From an uncultured Chlorobiaceae bacterium (GTDB taxonomy: Bacteria; Bacteroidota; Chlorobiia; Chlorobiales; Chlorobiaceae), in NCBI GenBank assembly GCA_903869365.1, contig CAIPYV010000022.1, positions 1 through 64,000 on the forward strand: 64,000 nt of DNA, read 5' to 3'. Positions 1-11,000 of this stretch are shown piece by piece. The notes under the pieces were generated by a model. It saw nothing but the letters and a program-made list of their open reading frames with translations. It made no database searches and was not told where the DNA came from. Made by a program: the position numbers and the translations under genes. Numbering within the stretch: position 1 is the stretch's first letter; each line of letters opens with the position of its first letter.

Positions 1-100
1 CAAGCAGTTTGTCATATCTTGTTGAGCTGGTTATCAAACATTTGTTCATAGGGCTGCTTTGTCAGGATGCTTTACTGATTACTGACATTACCAAAAAACA

Positions 101-439
101 TTACAGTTTTGAAGCAATCAAAGCTATACCCGCAATGATGAACAGCGAGCCAGAAAGGTGCCAGACAGAAACTGTTTCATGAAGAAAAAATATACCAATC
201 AATGTGGTGCCGACGACGAGAGCTCCAGCTGCTATCGGAAATGCAAACGATAAAGGGAAGAGTCTGAGAATTCCCATCCACATCAAGGCGCCTGTACCGT
301 AGAGAGCCAAGCCAATGATAAAAGTAAGAGTTTTCCACCCTTCTGCAGCTTTCATAAAATATAAGCCAGAACAACTTGTGACGACATAGATCACAAACAG
401 AATGACGGAAAAAAAAGGGTTAGTCAAGTTTATCTTCAC
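101..439 (-). CDS. SMR/DMT-family small membrane protein (ArnE/EmrE-like)
   Basis: A 112-residue protein made almost entirely of four hydrophobic helices, the size and layout of the small multidrug resistance family. Helix 1 covers about residues 9-28, and the last (about 94-110) follows an HETVSVWHLSG segment typical of EamA/SMR proteins. Its start overlaps the end of the upstream polyprenyl-phosphate glycosyltransferase gene by 20 bases, so the two are translationally linked. In ArnC-ArnE/F and GtrB-GtrA pairs a GT2 of that kind loads a sugar on undecaprenyl phosphate and a small four-helix protein flips it. I therefore infer a lipid-linked sugar flippase rather than a drug pump. The fold is confident; the substrate is not visible. 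Confidence 0.75.
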   Translation of the reverse strand: MKINLTNPFFSVILFVIYVVTSCSGLYFMKAAEGWKTLTFIIGLALYGTGALMWMGILRLFPLSFAFPIAAGALVVGTTLIGIFFLHETVSVWHLSGSLFIIAGIALIASKL

Positions 440-1397
440 AAATCCACCTCGGACGATTTTTTACCGTTGTATAAATTTGACCAATATACTCACTGACGAC
501 ACCGAGACAGATAAGTTGTATACCACCAATAAAATAGATCGGGGCAATGGTTGAGGCCCATCCAGGAACGGTGTCACCAAAAAACAACACCTTCCATAGT
601 GCGTAGAGCAACATGAACATACTGCCAAAAAAAATCAAAAAACCGATGAGCGTTACAATCCGTAAAGGGACAATGCTGAACGACGTAATGCCGTGCAAGG
701 CAAGACGAATCATTTTGCTTACAGTATATTTTGACTGACCGATTTTTCTCTCTCTGACATCAAAATTTACTGTACTTTTCCTGTATCCCAGTAAAAGACA
801 GGTTGCCCGTAAAAAATTATTTGGCTCAGGGAAAAGGGAGAGTGCCTCAAGTGCCCGTTTACTGAGCAGGCGGTAATCGGCATGATCAGGAATAATGTTA
901 ACTCCCATGGTTTTCATGAGCATGTAAAAGCCTGATGCGGTCTGTTTTTTCAGCCATCCATCGGTTTTTCGATCGTTTCTGACACCGAGAACGATATCTG
1001 AACCTTTCCGAAATTCACAAAGAAACTTTTTAATTGCTGAAGGATCCTGCTGCAGGTCGGCATCAAGAGAGATAGCAGCATCACACTCATTGGTCACTGC
1101 ATTCAGGCCAGCCAGAAGTGCAGCCTGATGACCGAAATTCCGGGAAAGTTTTAATCCTTTAATTGCATGACTATCGCGGTGAAGACGAACAATTATGGGC
1201 CAGGTTTTATCGGTGCTTCCATCGTCAACAAAGAGGATAAAAGAGTTTTTTTTTAAAACTCCCTCATGGGTCATCTCTGTGATCAATGAGGTAAGTTCCG
1301 ATGCGGTAAGTTCAATTGATTCGTTTTCATTGAAACATGGGAGAACGATAGCCAGTCGAATTGGCAGGTTTATCTCTTCTTTATTGAGACTATTCAT
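420..1397 (-). CDS. GT2 polyprenyl-phosphate glycosyltransferase (GtrB/ArnC/DPM1-like)
   Basis: About 325 residues. The N-terminal GT-A domain shows the nucleotide-sugar motifs VDDGSTD and DADLQQDP and the SRNFGHQAALLAGL segment of bactoprenol glycosyltransferases. Two C-terminal transmembrane helices follow, and the protein ends in the YIGQIY...RP motif of the GtrB/DPM1 class. It likely moves a sugar from a nucleotide donor onto undecaprenyl phosphate at the inner face of the membrane. A longer open frame exists upstream, but I chose the Met at 1397: the product then begins just before the GT2 fold, and ATG overlaps the stop of the giant glycosyltransferase gene by eight bases, indicating translational coupling. 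The downstream SMR-like gene is the probable flippase partner. The sugar is unknown. Confidence 0.85.
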   Translation of the reverse strand: MNSLNKEEINLPIRLAIVLPCFNENESIELTASELTSLITEMTHEGVLKKNSFILFVDDGSTDKTWPIIVRLHRDSHAIKGLKLSRNFGHQAALLAGLNAVTNECDAAISLDADLQQDPSAIKKFLCEFRKGSDIVLGVRNDRKTDGWLKKQTASGFYMLMKTMGVNIIPDHADYRLLSKRALEALSLFPEPNNFLRATCLLLGYRKSTVNFDVRERKIGQSKYTVSKMIRLALHGITSFSIVPLRIVTLIGFLIFFGSMFMLLYALWKVLFFGDTVPGWASTIAPIYFIGGIQLICLGVVSEYIGQIYTTVKNRPRWICEDKLD

Positions 1398-4300
1398 TGA
1401 ATGGAAACTTCCAGTGAACTTTAGCAAAAAAATACCGAACAGTAAACTCTGTTGTCGACACAAAACGCCCTGCCCAACGATCATGCATGGTTATGTGTGC
1501 ATAGTTCTTCAGCCACGGTTTAGGCACTTTTCCAAACTGCTTCTGGAACATATCATTAATTTCTCTGTGTACCTTCACCTTCGAGCCGAGTGTTTTGTTG
1601 TCGGCATAGAGTCTCGAGCCTGCCAGTTTATGCTCAAGATAGGCAAATTTAACTCCGGCTCTGGATAGTCTCAGCCAGTATTCGTAATCCATACAGTAAT
1701 GCAGCGACTCATCAAGCAAGCCGTGTTGTTCAACCAGCTTTCTCCTGAAAAAGACCGCTGGCTGGCAGATAAAGCAGGTTTCATTGAACCGTTCACTGTT
1801 CCATGGTTCAGTGGGGTAGGACTCAAATGGACGGTCATGAACATCGATGTGGTCAGCCTGTCCGTAAACAAGATCAATTTCAGGGTGTTCTGTAAAATAG
1901 GCAACGACACGGGCTATGGCATCAGGGTAATAGATATCATCGGAATTGAGCCAGCCGATAATGTCTCCTTCTGTCGTGCGTATTCCTTTATTAATTGCAT
2001 CACTCTGCCCTTTGTCCTTCTCCGAAAACCACTTTACCGGCGGACTGAACTTCTGGAGAACGTCTATCGTGTTATCGGTGCTGCCTCCATCAAAGACCAC
2101 ATGCTCTATGGCGGGCCAATGTTGATTTGCTACACTCATCAGGGTACGGCCGATGAACTGCCCTTGATTAAAGGAGGGGGTAACAATGCTGACGGTAAGA
2201 GAAGATGCTTCAGGTATGCAAGGTTTATTATTCTTTTGCCAGACATCCCATACGTTTTCTTGAACCTCACCCTTTTTGTCCGCGGTCATAGCATCTTCAA
2301 AAAGCTCCCAATACTCTCTGGCCATCCTTTCCTGATCTGAGAATTCAGCTGCCCGTTGGAGACCAGCCTGTATAAGCTGCGTGCGGAGTTGATCCTTTCC
2401 AGCCAAAAACAGCATAGCCCAGGCAATCTGCTCAGGACTGGTCGGGTCAAACAGAAGTGCCGCATTTGCTGCTATTTCCGGAAGCGACCGGGTATTGCTG
2501 CAGGCAACTGGAACTCCAGCTTCCATTGCTTCAATGACTGGTAAACCGAATCCTTCATAGAGGGAAGGAAAAATCATGCCGGCAGAGTTCGAAAGAAGAA
2601 GTGCAAGCTCATCGTCTGGCAGATATCCTGGAAAGATAACCCGACGTTCAAGCCCCATATTGCGAGTTTTCTTTACCAATACCTCTTGCCGCTCTCCGGG
2701 TGCTCCAGTACAGACAAGCTTGATTTCTGCATCAAGACCTTCGTTGCAGGCCATACCAAATGCCGACAAAAGAGTTTCGTGGTTTTTATGCTTCCAGAAA
2801 TTGGCAGTGTAGAGCAGGTACTTTTGCTTCTCAAGACCAAGGCGATGCAATAACTTATTAACTGGGAAAGTTTTGGATTGAATACGCTGCGCCATACGCA
2901 GGTAAATGGTGCGGATGATGGAGGGGTCAATATTGCCGTGATCAATGGCCGAGTTTCTTGAATATTCTGAAATTGCCGTAATCGCCACAGCCCGTCGACA
3001 GGCATCCATGAAAACCCGGTCACGGTGAATAACTTCATCAGGGGTAAAAAACTCAGGGTAGGTTTTGTACTGCAGATCGTAAATCGTACAGACTGCCGGA
3101 ATTCCAGGTTCAGCATTATGCAGTGAGGTGAACGGGCAAAAAAGCAGGTCTACACCCATATCATGGAGCAAGCTGCCAGATGCCGGCCGAAAGATTTTCA
3201 GTCGCTTCAATGCACTCCTTTTCCAGCCCCATAGCGTGCGCTCCGACCATGATGAGAGGCGATCAAGCGGTTTTGCCGAGGCATTTCTCATTGGCTCTTC
3301 AGCAAGCACCATCACTCGCTTCATATTCGGGCGATCAAGAAAGGATAATTCTTTGTGAGAACTTTCTCGAGTAAGTAAAATAAACTGGGTATCGGGCTTC
3401 ATTCTGGCGAGCATGCGCAGCAGTTCGAGCACAAATACCTTTGCACCACCGTTCTCCCCTCCGGACAGAACAGGGGTAAGATCAACAGCGATATGCTTTG
3501 GTGAAACAGGCACTTGTGGAAAATCTGCCTGAATAAGCGGCATAGCGCAGCAACTCTTTTCCCATTGATAGAGCCAGTTGTTATTCTGACTGTCTGTCAG
3601 CAGGTTCATGAGCTGGGCGGAACTCTCTTTCCATGTCAACCACGGCATTCCTTCCGAATGGGTAACCGTACCTTTTCTGATGTCAGCAATCCATTTAATC
3701 AATACAGAGGCAAGCTTCAGACGAGATTTTCCGTTGAAATAGGACGCATGTTCACCGGCAACTTCACGGAAGACCGGAAGATCGCGTGCAAGTATGGGAC
3801 GACCCTGCTGAGCCGCTTCGATAAGTGGCAGGCCAAAACCCTCACCTTCTGACGCCATTATGACACCATCAGCAATGGTATAGAGCTTCTGAAGAGCCTC
3901 ATCACTGATATTCTCGTACCAGAAGAGATGCTGGTTCAGCTGTTTATGCTCCCAAATGTCTTTGGCCAATTTTTCAACCATCCACCCCTTTTTTCCCGCA
4001 ATGACCAAGTTAACCTCCACGCCGGTCATCCAGAGCAGTTCAAATGCTTTCAGCACTTGCAGATGCCCCTTGCGCGGTTCAACGGTGCCAACCATGACAA
4101 TGGTTGGTGCCGAAGCAAGTTTCTGTATATCGGTGTTGAAACCTTCTGGAAAACCCTCAGTCGGAATGCTTTTTTCAATGTCGGCACCTAAATGGAACCA
4201 CCCGATACTGAACTTTCGGCAGCGTAGGGGCTGAACACTATCAAACCAAGCCTTTACGTCATCGGCTACGGAACGCGAAATGCATAAAGCCCCGTCGCAC

Positions 4301-6660
4301 TGCGCAACAATATCCATCCATTCGGAGTGATGCTTGTCTACAGTCGGCGGGAAAAAATTCGGGAAGCGGATTGGCAGCAAGTCATAGACTACAAAATAAA
4401 CCAGCCCGCCGTCTCGTCGAAATTGTTCAAAACATTTACGGCCATGTCGCACATTATGGCAAAGGTCGAGGCCAAGAAAAATATCTCCAGCGTGCATCTC
4501 AACGGGAGTGTCTTTGAGCAGAGAGCAGGGCTTTTGATCAATACCGAGAAGGTTTAAGGTAAACTGTCGCGCATAGCAGTAATAAACCCCACGTTCACCC
4601 TGCTCCATAAAGACAGGTTCGATGCGGAAACCATGCGGCGGCGCTTCAAGCAGTTCTTTGAGAATACTTCTTACTACTCTCTGAATGCCGGTTTTCAGAT
4701 CTTCCACAACGAGTGCGGAAATATCGATCAGCAGTTGTTTCTGTCTGCATTGTTCAGGAAAGGTTTCTGCAACAGCCTCGGCAATGGCAAAAAGGTCTTT
4801 TTCGTCATCAGGAATGTCAAGATTGTGAGCAAGTTCGTGCACAATGGAATGGCGCATGCTTTCAGGGCTGCAAGAGAAGCGTTCGATTGCTGATGCATAG
4901 AGGTCAGCAATCCGTGACGGAGTTCGTTGACTGAGCACATAGGCTCTGCCATTCTCCCCTAATTGCTTTCGAAGTGAAACATTGGAGTACAGCATCTCAA
5001 GTGCACCTTTCAACTCCTCGATTCTGACCTTGTCAGGCAGCATCAAGACGCAGGTCTCAGGCAACTCTCTCAAGCTGCCATTGGCATTCACAACAGTAGC
5101 AAGGCCATAGTTCAAGCTGTCCAAAGCCGAAGCGGAACTTTCGCCACGCGACATTGTGCGCAGCTGGATACCGATGTCAGCTGAGGCAAGGTAAAGGCGA
5201 TACTTTTCCATGGGTACCCATCCTGTCATCTGAATGCGTTTCCCAACGTTGCTTTGTTCAATGATCGCCTGCATGTTGCTGCAGTAGTCGTTTTGAGGTA
5301 CCTCACCAACAAACATGAGAACACAATGCTCATTGGCGGCAAGACTCGATTCGAGCCAAGCCTTAAGCAGAAGGTCGCTCAGCTTGTGTATTCCCGGCAT
5401 ACCGAAACTGCATACGACAAAGTGATCTTTGTCAATATTGAGTGTATGCCGAGCTTCAGTCCGATCAAGACTATAAGCTGGAGAACGTAAAAGAGGAATG
5501 ACTGCACAACAGTTACTATCGCTTCCTCCGTACCATTCAGCACACAATGCTCTCGAGTATTCGGAATGGAGAATTATCCCCGTTGCACGCTCTAAAATGT
5601 TTAAATTGCAGGGGTACGCTGCCGTTATATCACCGGGTTTCGTTTCAGGAGCAAAAAGGCGGCGAAGAGCAGAATAACCATGTGAACGGTAGAGCTCCGC
5701 CGTAAAGATCTCGTCGGCAAGGCTCAAGTGGCTGCGATATTCAAGGATGTCGGAAAGGAAAAAATCGTGGAGGACTACAACCCCGGGAACCTCATTGAGT
5801 AAATTGAACATGTGCAGGTGAAACGGGGAGTTCCCGATATGGTAGAGGACACGGTCATAGCTTGCAGCATGCTTCATGAACCAGTCCACTGTACGGATGG
5901 GGCAGTTTTCTTTAACCCAGTCGGACGATATCTCATGATGGTTAACGACCACATCAATCTCATAATGGCGTACAAGCTCAGGTAAAAGCTCCGCGCTGTA
6001 GTCGCTGATACCCGATCGTTCTGGAGGGAGGGGTGAAATATAGGCAAGTCTGGGGCGTCGTGCGAGCTTTGGCGAAACTGCTGAAAGCGTATGCCACTTT
6101 TCGAATGCACGGAGAGCCCGCTGAGACTGGAGATCAAGAGGATCGTCATCTTGTTGTGCAATGGCCACAATGTGCTCGTCATCAATGCCAAACTGATCTA
6201 TGAATGTGCTGCGTGATTGCCCGGAAGAAGTCAAAAAAAATATGTTATCCGCTTCGTTCAGCCCCGAAAGGTCTGCTGAAGAGGTATCAGGCATCAGGAT
6301 ACAGTATTTCAGGCTGGCTGAACAGTCAGCAAGAGGTGACATTTGGAAGGGTTCCATGACGAGCACCATATCAGGGTACAAGCTTGACAGAAAACTCTTT
6401 TCCAGCATATCAGCAACCTTCGGTAACCATAGAGGATGGGTCAGGGATGTTGGTTTTTCTGGTGAAAACCACGGGCGAATGTTCTCCTGCGGCAAAATTT
6501 CATCAAAAGCGCCACGTATCTGTTCAACCGTTATTGCTGATAACCCATCAAGCGCAATAATGACCTCGTGTTCGTCTCTGTTGCGGCACAACTCCTGAAT
6601 GAATTCAAGGCAACCGAGGTGCCCGACCCAGGCATTCTGCAAAGCGACAACAATCCTCAT
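1390..6660 (-). CDS. Giant multidomain glycosyltransferase (GT4-GT4-GT4-GT2)
   Basis: A 1756-residue protein with four consecutive catalytic-type domains. An N-terminal region (about 1-200) resembles a poor GT-B half. GT4 domain 1 spans about 203-595 and has a degenerate donor-site motif near residue 507. GT4 domain 2 spans about 641-1025, with EGEGFGLPLIEA near 938. GT4 domain 3 spans about 1056-1455, with LYEGFGLPVIEA near 1367. A GT2 GT-A domain fills about 1488-1750, with DGGSTDN near 1524 and the DxD-like NSDD near 1572. Domains 2 and 3 look catalytically competent. No signal peptide or membrane helix is evident, so it probably works in the cytoplasm on a lipid-linked or protein acceptor, adding several sugars in turn. 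It lies between a methyltransferase gene and a polyprenyl-phosphate GT2 on the same strand. Acceptor and sugars are unknown. Confidence 0.9.
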   Translation of the reverse strand: MRIVVALQNAWVGHLGCLEFIQELCRNRDEHEVIIALDGLSAITVEQIRGAFDEILPQENIRPWFSPEKPTSLTHPLWLPKVADMLEKSFLSSLYPDMVLVMEPFQMSPLADCSASLKYCILMPDTSSADLSGLNEADNIFFLTSSGQSRSTFIDQFGIDDEHIVAIAQQDDDPLDLQSQRALRAFEKWHTLSAVSPKLARRPRLAYISPLPPERSGISDYSAELLPELVRHYEIDVVVNHHEISSDWVKENCPIRTVDWFMKHAASYDRVLYHIGNSPFHLHMFNLLNEVPGVVVLHDFFLSDILEYRSHLSLADEIFTAELYRSHGYSALRRLFAPETKPGDITAAYPCNLNILERATGIILHSEYSRALCAEWYGGSDSNCCAVIPLLRSPAYSLDRTEARHTLNIDKDHFVVCSFGMPGIHKLSDLLLKAWLESSLAANEHCVLMFVGEVPQNDYCSNMQAIIEQSNVGKRIQMTGWVPMEKYRLYLASADIGIQLRTMSRGESSASALDSLNYGLATVVNANGSLRELPETCVLMLPDKVRIEELKGALEMLYSNVSLRKQLGENGRAYVLSQRTPSRIADLYASAIERFSCSPESMRHSIVHELAHNLDIPDDEKDLFAIAEAVAETFPEQCRQKQLLIDISALVVEDLKTGIQRVVRSILKELLEAPPHGFRIEPVFMEQGERGVYYCYARQFTLNLLGIDQKPCSLLKDTPVEMHAGDIFLGLDLCHNVRHGRKCFEQFRRDGGLVYFVVYDLLPIRFPNFFPPTVDKHHSEWMDIVAQCDGALCISRSVADDVKAWFDSVQPLRCRKFSIGWFHLGADIEKSIPTEGFPEGFNTDIQKLASAPTIVMVGTVEPRKGHLQVLKAFELLWMTGVEVNLVIAGKKGWMVEKLAKDIWEHKQLNQHLFWYENISDEALQKLYTIADGVIMASEGEGFGLPLIEAAQQGRPILARDLPVFREVAGEHASYFNGKSRLKLASVLIKWIADIRKGTVTHSEGMPWLTWKESSAQLMNLLTDSQNNNWLYQWEKSCCAMPLIQADFPQVPVSPKHIAVDLTPVLSGGENGGAKVFVLELLRMLARMKPDTQFILLTRESSHKELSFLDRPNMKRVMVLAEEPMRNASAKPLDRLSSWSERTLWGWKRSALKRLKIFRPASGSLLHDMGVDLLFCPFTSLHNAEPGIPAVCTIYDLQYKTYPEFFTPDEVIHRDRVFMDACRRAVAITAISEYSRNSAIDHGNIDPSIIRTIYLRMAQRIQSKTFPVNKLLHRLGLEKQKYLLYTANFWKHKNHETLLSAFGMACNEGLDAEIKLVCTGAPGERQEVLVKKTRNMGLERRVIFPGYLPDDELALLLSNSAGMIFPSLYEGFGLPVIEAMEAGVPVACSNTRSLPEIAANAALLFDPTSPEQIAWAMLFLAGKDQLRTQLIQAGLQRAAEFSDQERMAREYWELFEDAMTADKKGEVQENVWDVWQKNNKPCIPEASSLTVSIVTPSFNQGQFIGRTLMSVANQHWPAIEHVVFDGGSTDNTIDVLQKFSPPVKWFSEKDKGQSDAINKGIRTTEGDIIGWLNSDDIYYPDAIARVVAYFTEHPEIDLVYGQADHIDVHDRPFESYPTEPWNSERFNETCFICQPAVFFRRKLVEQHGLLDESLHYCMDYEYWLRLSRAGVKFAYLEHKLAGSRLYADNKTLGSKVKVHREINDMFQKQFGKVPKPWLKNYAHITMHDRWAGRFVSTTEFTVRYFFAKVHWKFPFNE

Positions 6661-6799
6661 TCAATGATACTATTAATAATGCAGGGTACGTTCTCTTGCG
6701 GTAGCAGCCAGGCACCCCATCATGAAAAAATCCAGTCAGCAGCGCTCAAGTTCTGCAAGGGTTTTAATAAAAACAAAATCCCTCAATCTAACAAAAAAG

Positions 6800-7735
6800 C
6801 TATGATGTTTTGTTTTTCGTGATTACGCGAGATGCAAGCAGTTGAAGGTAGGTCCGGTTTACCATTTCAGTGTATTCGTTTAAAGGGATTGGATGCACCT
6901 TGTCATCAGCGGTTTTGTCGATGGTATTCAGTGACGGTTCCGGCAACTTAGCAGCAGCAGGAGGCAATAGATATGAATCATTCAAACGGTTTATGGCAGA
7001 TACTGCCTCAAGCATTGCGAGTGAGGGGGCCGGTGGCTTGAATGCTATCAGAGCGTAATCGGGTGCCTGAAGTAACCGGGAAGAGATTATGTCTGCCAGC
7101 CGGTTATAGAGCGCAGCTTCCGGTGCTTCTCCAGCCATCATGCTCAATGGCTCTCCTACCGTATTGCGATTTACCCGTGCGATCAAGGGCGAAGCAAACC
7201 CAGTCTGGATGGCAAGAAATTGTAAAAGATGAGGTGGTACGGGGCGGAGATGGGTCGGGTCAATAAAAAAATTGCAGCTTCCGACCGTTACATTTTCGGG
7301 GTTGGGTGTTTCAAGGATGAAAATCCCGCCAGGGGCCAGCATGTCGAACACGGCTTCAAAAAAAGAGGTATGTCTTTCAGGTGGTATATGTTCAATGAGA
7401 TGAAAGCCTGTGATGAGGCTGTAGCAGATTTCATGCTCGCGATCAACAAAACTGAACAGATCAGCTTCTTCAACGGTCAAACCGTTTGTTCTGCAGTGCT
7501 CAACAAACTTTGGATTGTAATCAATACCGAGAGCCGGTATGCGGTTTTCGTTCAAGAGTTCAAGCCACTCCCCACGTCCGCATCCGAGGTCAAGGGCATA
7601 AGCACTGCTCTCAATAGGCAGAAGATTTGCCAACGGAAGGTAAACAGAGAGTCGCTGCTTGATTTCATTGAGTGGGCCTCTAAAAAATGACTCAAATGCT
7701 TCGTAATTAAACGGCGAATATAAAGTGTTCATCAT
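6800..7735 (-). CDS. Class I SAM-dependent methyltransferase
   Basis: A 311-residue protein with the Rossmann-type S-adenosylmethionine motif LDLGCGRGEW near residue 50, an acidic ribose-binding position in the following strand (ALGIDYNP), and the post-motif FHLIEHIPPE typical of Methyltransf_23-like enzymes. It precedes the giant glycosyltransferase gene by 139 bases on the same strand, so a role in methylating a sugar or capping a glycan chain is likely; chain-terminating methyltransferases in O-antigen clusters have this setting. It starts with two Met codons in a row (7735 or 7732). The C-terminal 90 residues are proline- and alanine-rich and not part of the catalytic core. The substrate is inferred only from context. 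Confidence 0.85.
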   Translation of the reverse strand: MMNTLYSPFNYEAFESFFRGPLNEIKQRLSVYLPLANLLPIESSAYALDLGCGRGEWLELLNENRIPALGIDYNPKFVEHCRTNGLTVEEADLFSFVDREHEICYSLITGFHLIEHIPPERHTSFFEAVFDMLAPGGIFILETPNPENVTVGSCNFFIDPTHLRPVPPHLLQFLAIQTGFASPLIARVNRNTVGEPLSMMAGEAPEAALYNRLADIISSRLLQAPDYALIAFKPPAPSLAMLEAVSAINRLNDSYLLPPAAAKLPEPSLNTIDKTADDKVHPIPLNEYTEMVNRTYLQLLASRVITKNKTS

Positions 7736-8083
7736 TTGGCAATTATTTACATCAAAGTTATCTGAAACGCAGTGGGAGTTGCATTGATTGCCTACAGAGA
7801 TAAAAAAGGTAACAACTCAGCATGGAAGTGACGAACATTTTTTTGATTCGGATAATTTTTTTTTATCTTGAAGAAGTGTGTTGACTTCGACGTAGAATAA
7901 CAATGGGGGGGGAAAATATGAAAAAGAGATGTTGAAAAATATCAGTTCTTATTTTGTATTGGCGATTTAATATTTATTTTTAGCAAAACAGCACGTTTTT
8001 TTATGGTGGTGCGTGCCCATTGTTACGTTATTACAATGACTTCTTCTGAAAAAATCAAACCAACAAATAAACAGTAAATTACT
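7736..8083. other. Divergent intergenic region upstream of the surface-protein gene
   Basis: About 350 bases between the methyltransferase (minus strand) and the 1244-residue surface protein (plus strand). It is AT-rich and holds no credible gene. A poly-T run and a GGGGGGG run occur near 7857 and 7905. No clear Shine-Dalgarno sequence precedes the ATG at 8084; the stretch before it is A-rich. It probably holds promoters in both directions. Confidence 0.6.
7932..7960 (+). promoter_or_regulatory. Possible sigma70-type promoter for the surface-protein gene
   Basis: TTGAAA at 7932-7937 and TGTATT at 7955-7960, 17 bases apart, would start transcription about 115 bases before the ATG at 8084. The -10 element matches consensus at only four positions, so this is a suggestion. 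Confidence 0.3.
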
Positions 8084-11000
8084 ATGGCTGATTACACTAC
8101 CCAAATTGAGCAACTGTATGTTGCCTATTTTGATCGACCCGCCGATGTTTATGGCTTAGCCTTCTGGAACAACAGGCTGAATACCGGTGGCAGCATTTCC
8201 GAAATTAGCAATCAGTTTTCAACGTCAGCTGAATATCTTGCAACCTTTGCAGGTCTGGATCTTTACCAGACAGTAACAAGAGTCTACCAGAACCTCTTCA
8301 ATCGTGCTCCTGATACCGCAGGTCTGGTATACTGGGTAACTGCTCTCACCAACCATAGTGTTACTATTGCCAATGTTGTTGAGGTCATCACCAATGCGGC
8401 ACTGGCTAATCCTGCTTCAGAGGTTGATCACGTTTCCATTGTCAGTAAAGTAGCAGCGGCAACCGCATTTACGCACGCTTTGGTTACCCCTGAGCAGATT
8501 GCAGCGTATTCCGGATCCGGTCCGGCTTTGGTAGCGAAAGAGTGGCTGGCTCCAATTCATGATGCAGCAACGTTAGCATACGCCTTGGATCCTGTTCATC
8601 TCAGCGCAGCAATTGCTTACATTGAAGCAACACCATCGTCTACCACACCTCTTACTACAGGTCAGGATAATCTCTATGGTACTGCAGGAAATGATGTCTT
8701 CACTTCCACTCAGGCCACCTTGCAGCTTGGTGATTCAGTTCATGGCGGTGCAGGTCAGGATAAGCTTACAGTCGATATCTCAGGTGCTGGTATCGCTCTG
8801 AACGGATTTGCTACAGACAGTGTAGAGACTATCCAAGTTAAATCGCTTTCAACAAGTGCATCAACTGTCGACTTTTCTGATGTTGTGGGTTTAACCCAGA
8901 TTGTTTCCAATGAGACCGACGGTGCTCCTTTGACCTTCCAGGATATTCAGTCAGTCAATGGTGTAGCCATCAAGATTATTGATACTCTTGAGACGCACAA
9001 CTTCACCTATGATACACATGCATACACTTCAGGTGTTGATGCAGTTGATTTGACTTTACAGGAGATCCGTAATGCGGAAATTCATTTCGCTACTACTCAT
9101 GGTACATTAGGCGACTCACTGGTTGATCAGGTGAACATTCATTCAGTGAATGTTATTAATAAGGTTGCAGATCTCAAGGTTGGCGGCAACTTGAATGTTA
9201 TCAACATCGACGGTAATGCTGATCTGAGAATTGTTGCTGCGCTGGATCCAAATCTCACAACGGTTGATGCTCATGGACTGAATGCCAATCTCAGGCTTCT
9301 TTTGTCAGATGAAGCGCGTGATATTACAGTTACTGGAGCGCAACTTGATAACTATCTTGATTTTGGTGCTGAAAGCCATAAGAAAACGGTTATCACTTGG
9401 GGCGGAGATGACACCATTTTAGCATTGAATGGTTTAAATAACATCAACGCAGGGGATGGTGATAACACAGTTTATTCCGGTGCTGCCAACGATACGATTA
9501 CCACAGGAGCTGGTGATGATTTCATATCAGATCTTGGTGGGAATAATACGATTTCTTCTGGTGGCGGTAATGATGTCGTAGATCTTTATCATCCAAAAAC
9601 CGATCTTGGCAATGACTCTATTGTTCTCGGTTCCGGTGACGACAGGCTTATCATAGATGCACACGATCTTGAGGTTTACGATACCATTATAGGAGGTACC
9701 GGTATTGATACCATTGAACTTCATAATTTCGGTTCAAGCGATGCTCTTGGTCATGTACTTGCTGCCGAGACTCAGAGGACATCTGGTATTGAAGTATTCG
9801 ATTTACGCGACACGGAAATTACTCTCGCATTGACTGATCACCTGGTTGAAACAGCTGATGGCAACTCTCTTACCGTACGGACTATTGATTCAGCTGAAGA
9901 TTACGTTGTTGGGCAGACCATTGATATCAGAGGTATAACTACGCCACAATTTCATGTTGGCCTTCAAGGTGGCGTTGTGAGAGATACCGTTATTGCTAAC
10001 GAGTATACTGTAAATAGTTCGAGTTCATTAGCTTTCGGGGATGGACCGGCCCAAGATACTCTTGTTATTTATGGTGATGCAAATATCAGCGCAACAGACA
10101 CGATCAATATCACCGGCCTGGAGCGTATTGAGCTTAAAGCTGACACCACCGAGCCATCTACATGGAGCATTGATCTTACCACAGGCTTGCTTGAGCAGAC
10201 GACTGGCACAGCACCACTTTATATCGTTGTAAGTCCGAATACACCTCAGGGCAGTATCCTTTACTTGAATACGGTTGGCTTGAATTCGGCTATTGACGTC
10301 TATGTAGAACGGAATTCCAACGTCAAGGTCGTTGTCAATGGCACACCGATTGTTGTAAGTGGAATTGTTTCCAACGCTACGTATAACAATGCTAATGCGG
10401 CTGGAGAGTTGTTTGTTCAGACAGAGCTTCATTTTACAACGAATGCAGACAGCCTTGTTGGTTCAAGTTTCAATGATACCTTCTATGCTGACAGCACAGC
10501 TCAAATCGGACCTGCTGATTATGCTAATGGTGATGGTGGTACAGCAGATGAGCTTGTTCTTGGTGCAGGACTTTATAATGGTGATACGATCAGACATCAG
10601 TTTGATGATGCCAAGATTAAAAACATTGAGGTACTTACCATCAGTGACAATCCAGGTTATGCTGTCTGGTTCTCTGATGCAGATTCTTATGATTTCAACA
10701 CCTTTAACCTGACAGCAGGCGATGATGTTGTTACTCATGCACAAAGTGGACATACCTTTAATACAGGAGCAGGGGACGATCTCGTTACTTTGGAACTTGG
10801 CGCTCTTGGTGTTACGGTCAATGGTGGTAGCGGTTATGATGAGGTTCATTTCACTGACGGTGCGGGTTCTATTCCAGGATCATCATCACTCTTTATCTCT
10901 GAAGTTGAGTATGTGCACGGCAGTAATGAGAATAATACTGTAACTATTCTTGGCACTAATACCGTTGGAGTTCATCTTGATCTCTTTGCAGGTAACGATG

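Noticed and set aside
1-49. Minus-strand open frame from ATG at 49 running off the left edge
   Set aside because: Only 16 codons and no clear ribosome-binding site; cannot be judged.
1699-2340. Long plus-strand frame opposite the giant glycosyltransferase gene
   Set aside because: Antisense shadow of a well-supported coding region; translation has no domain character.
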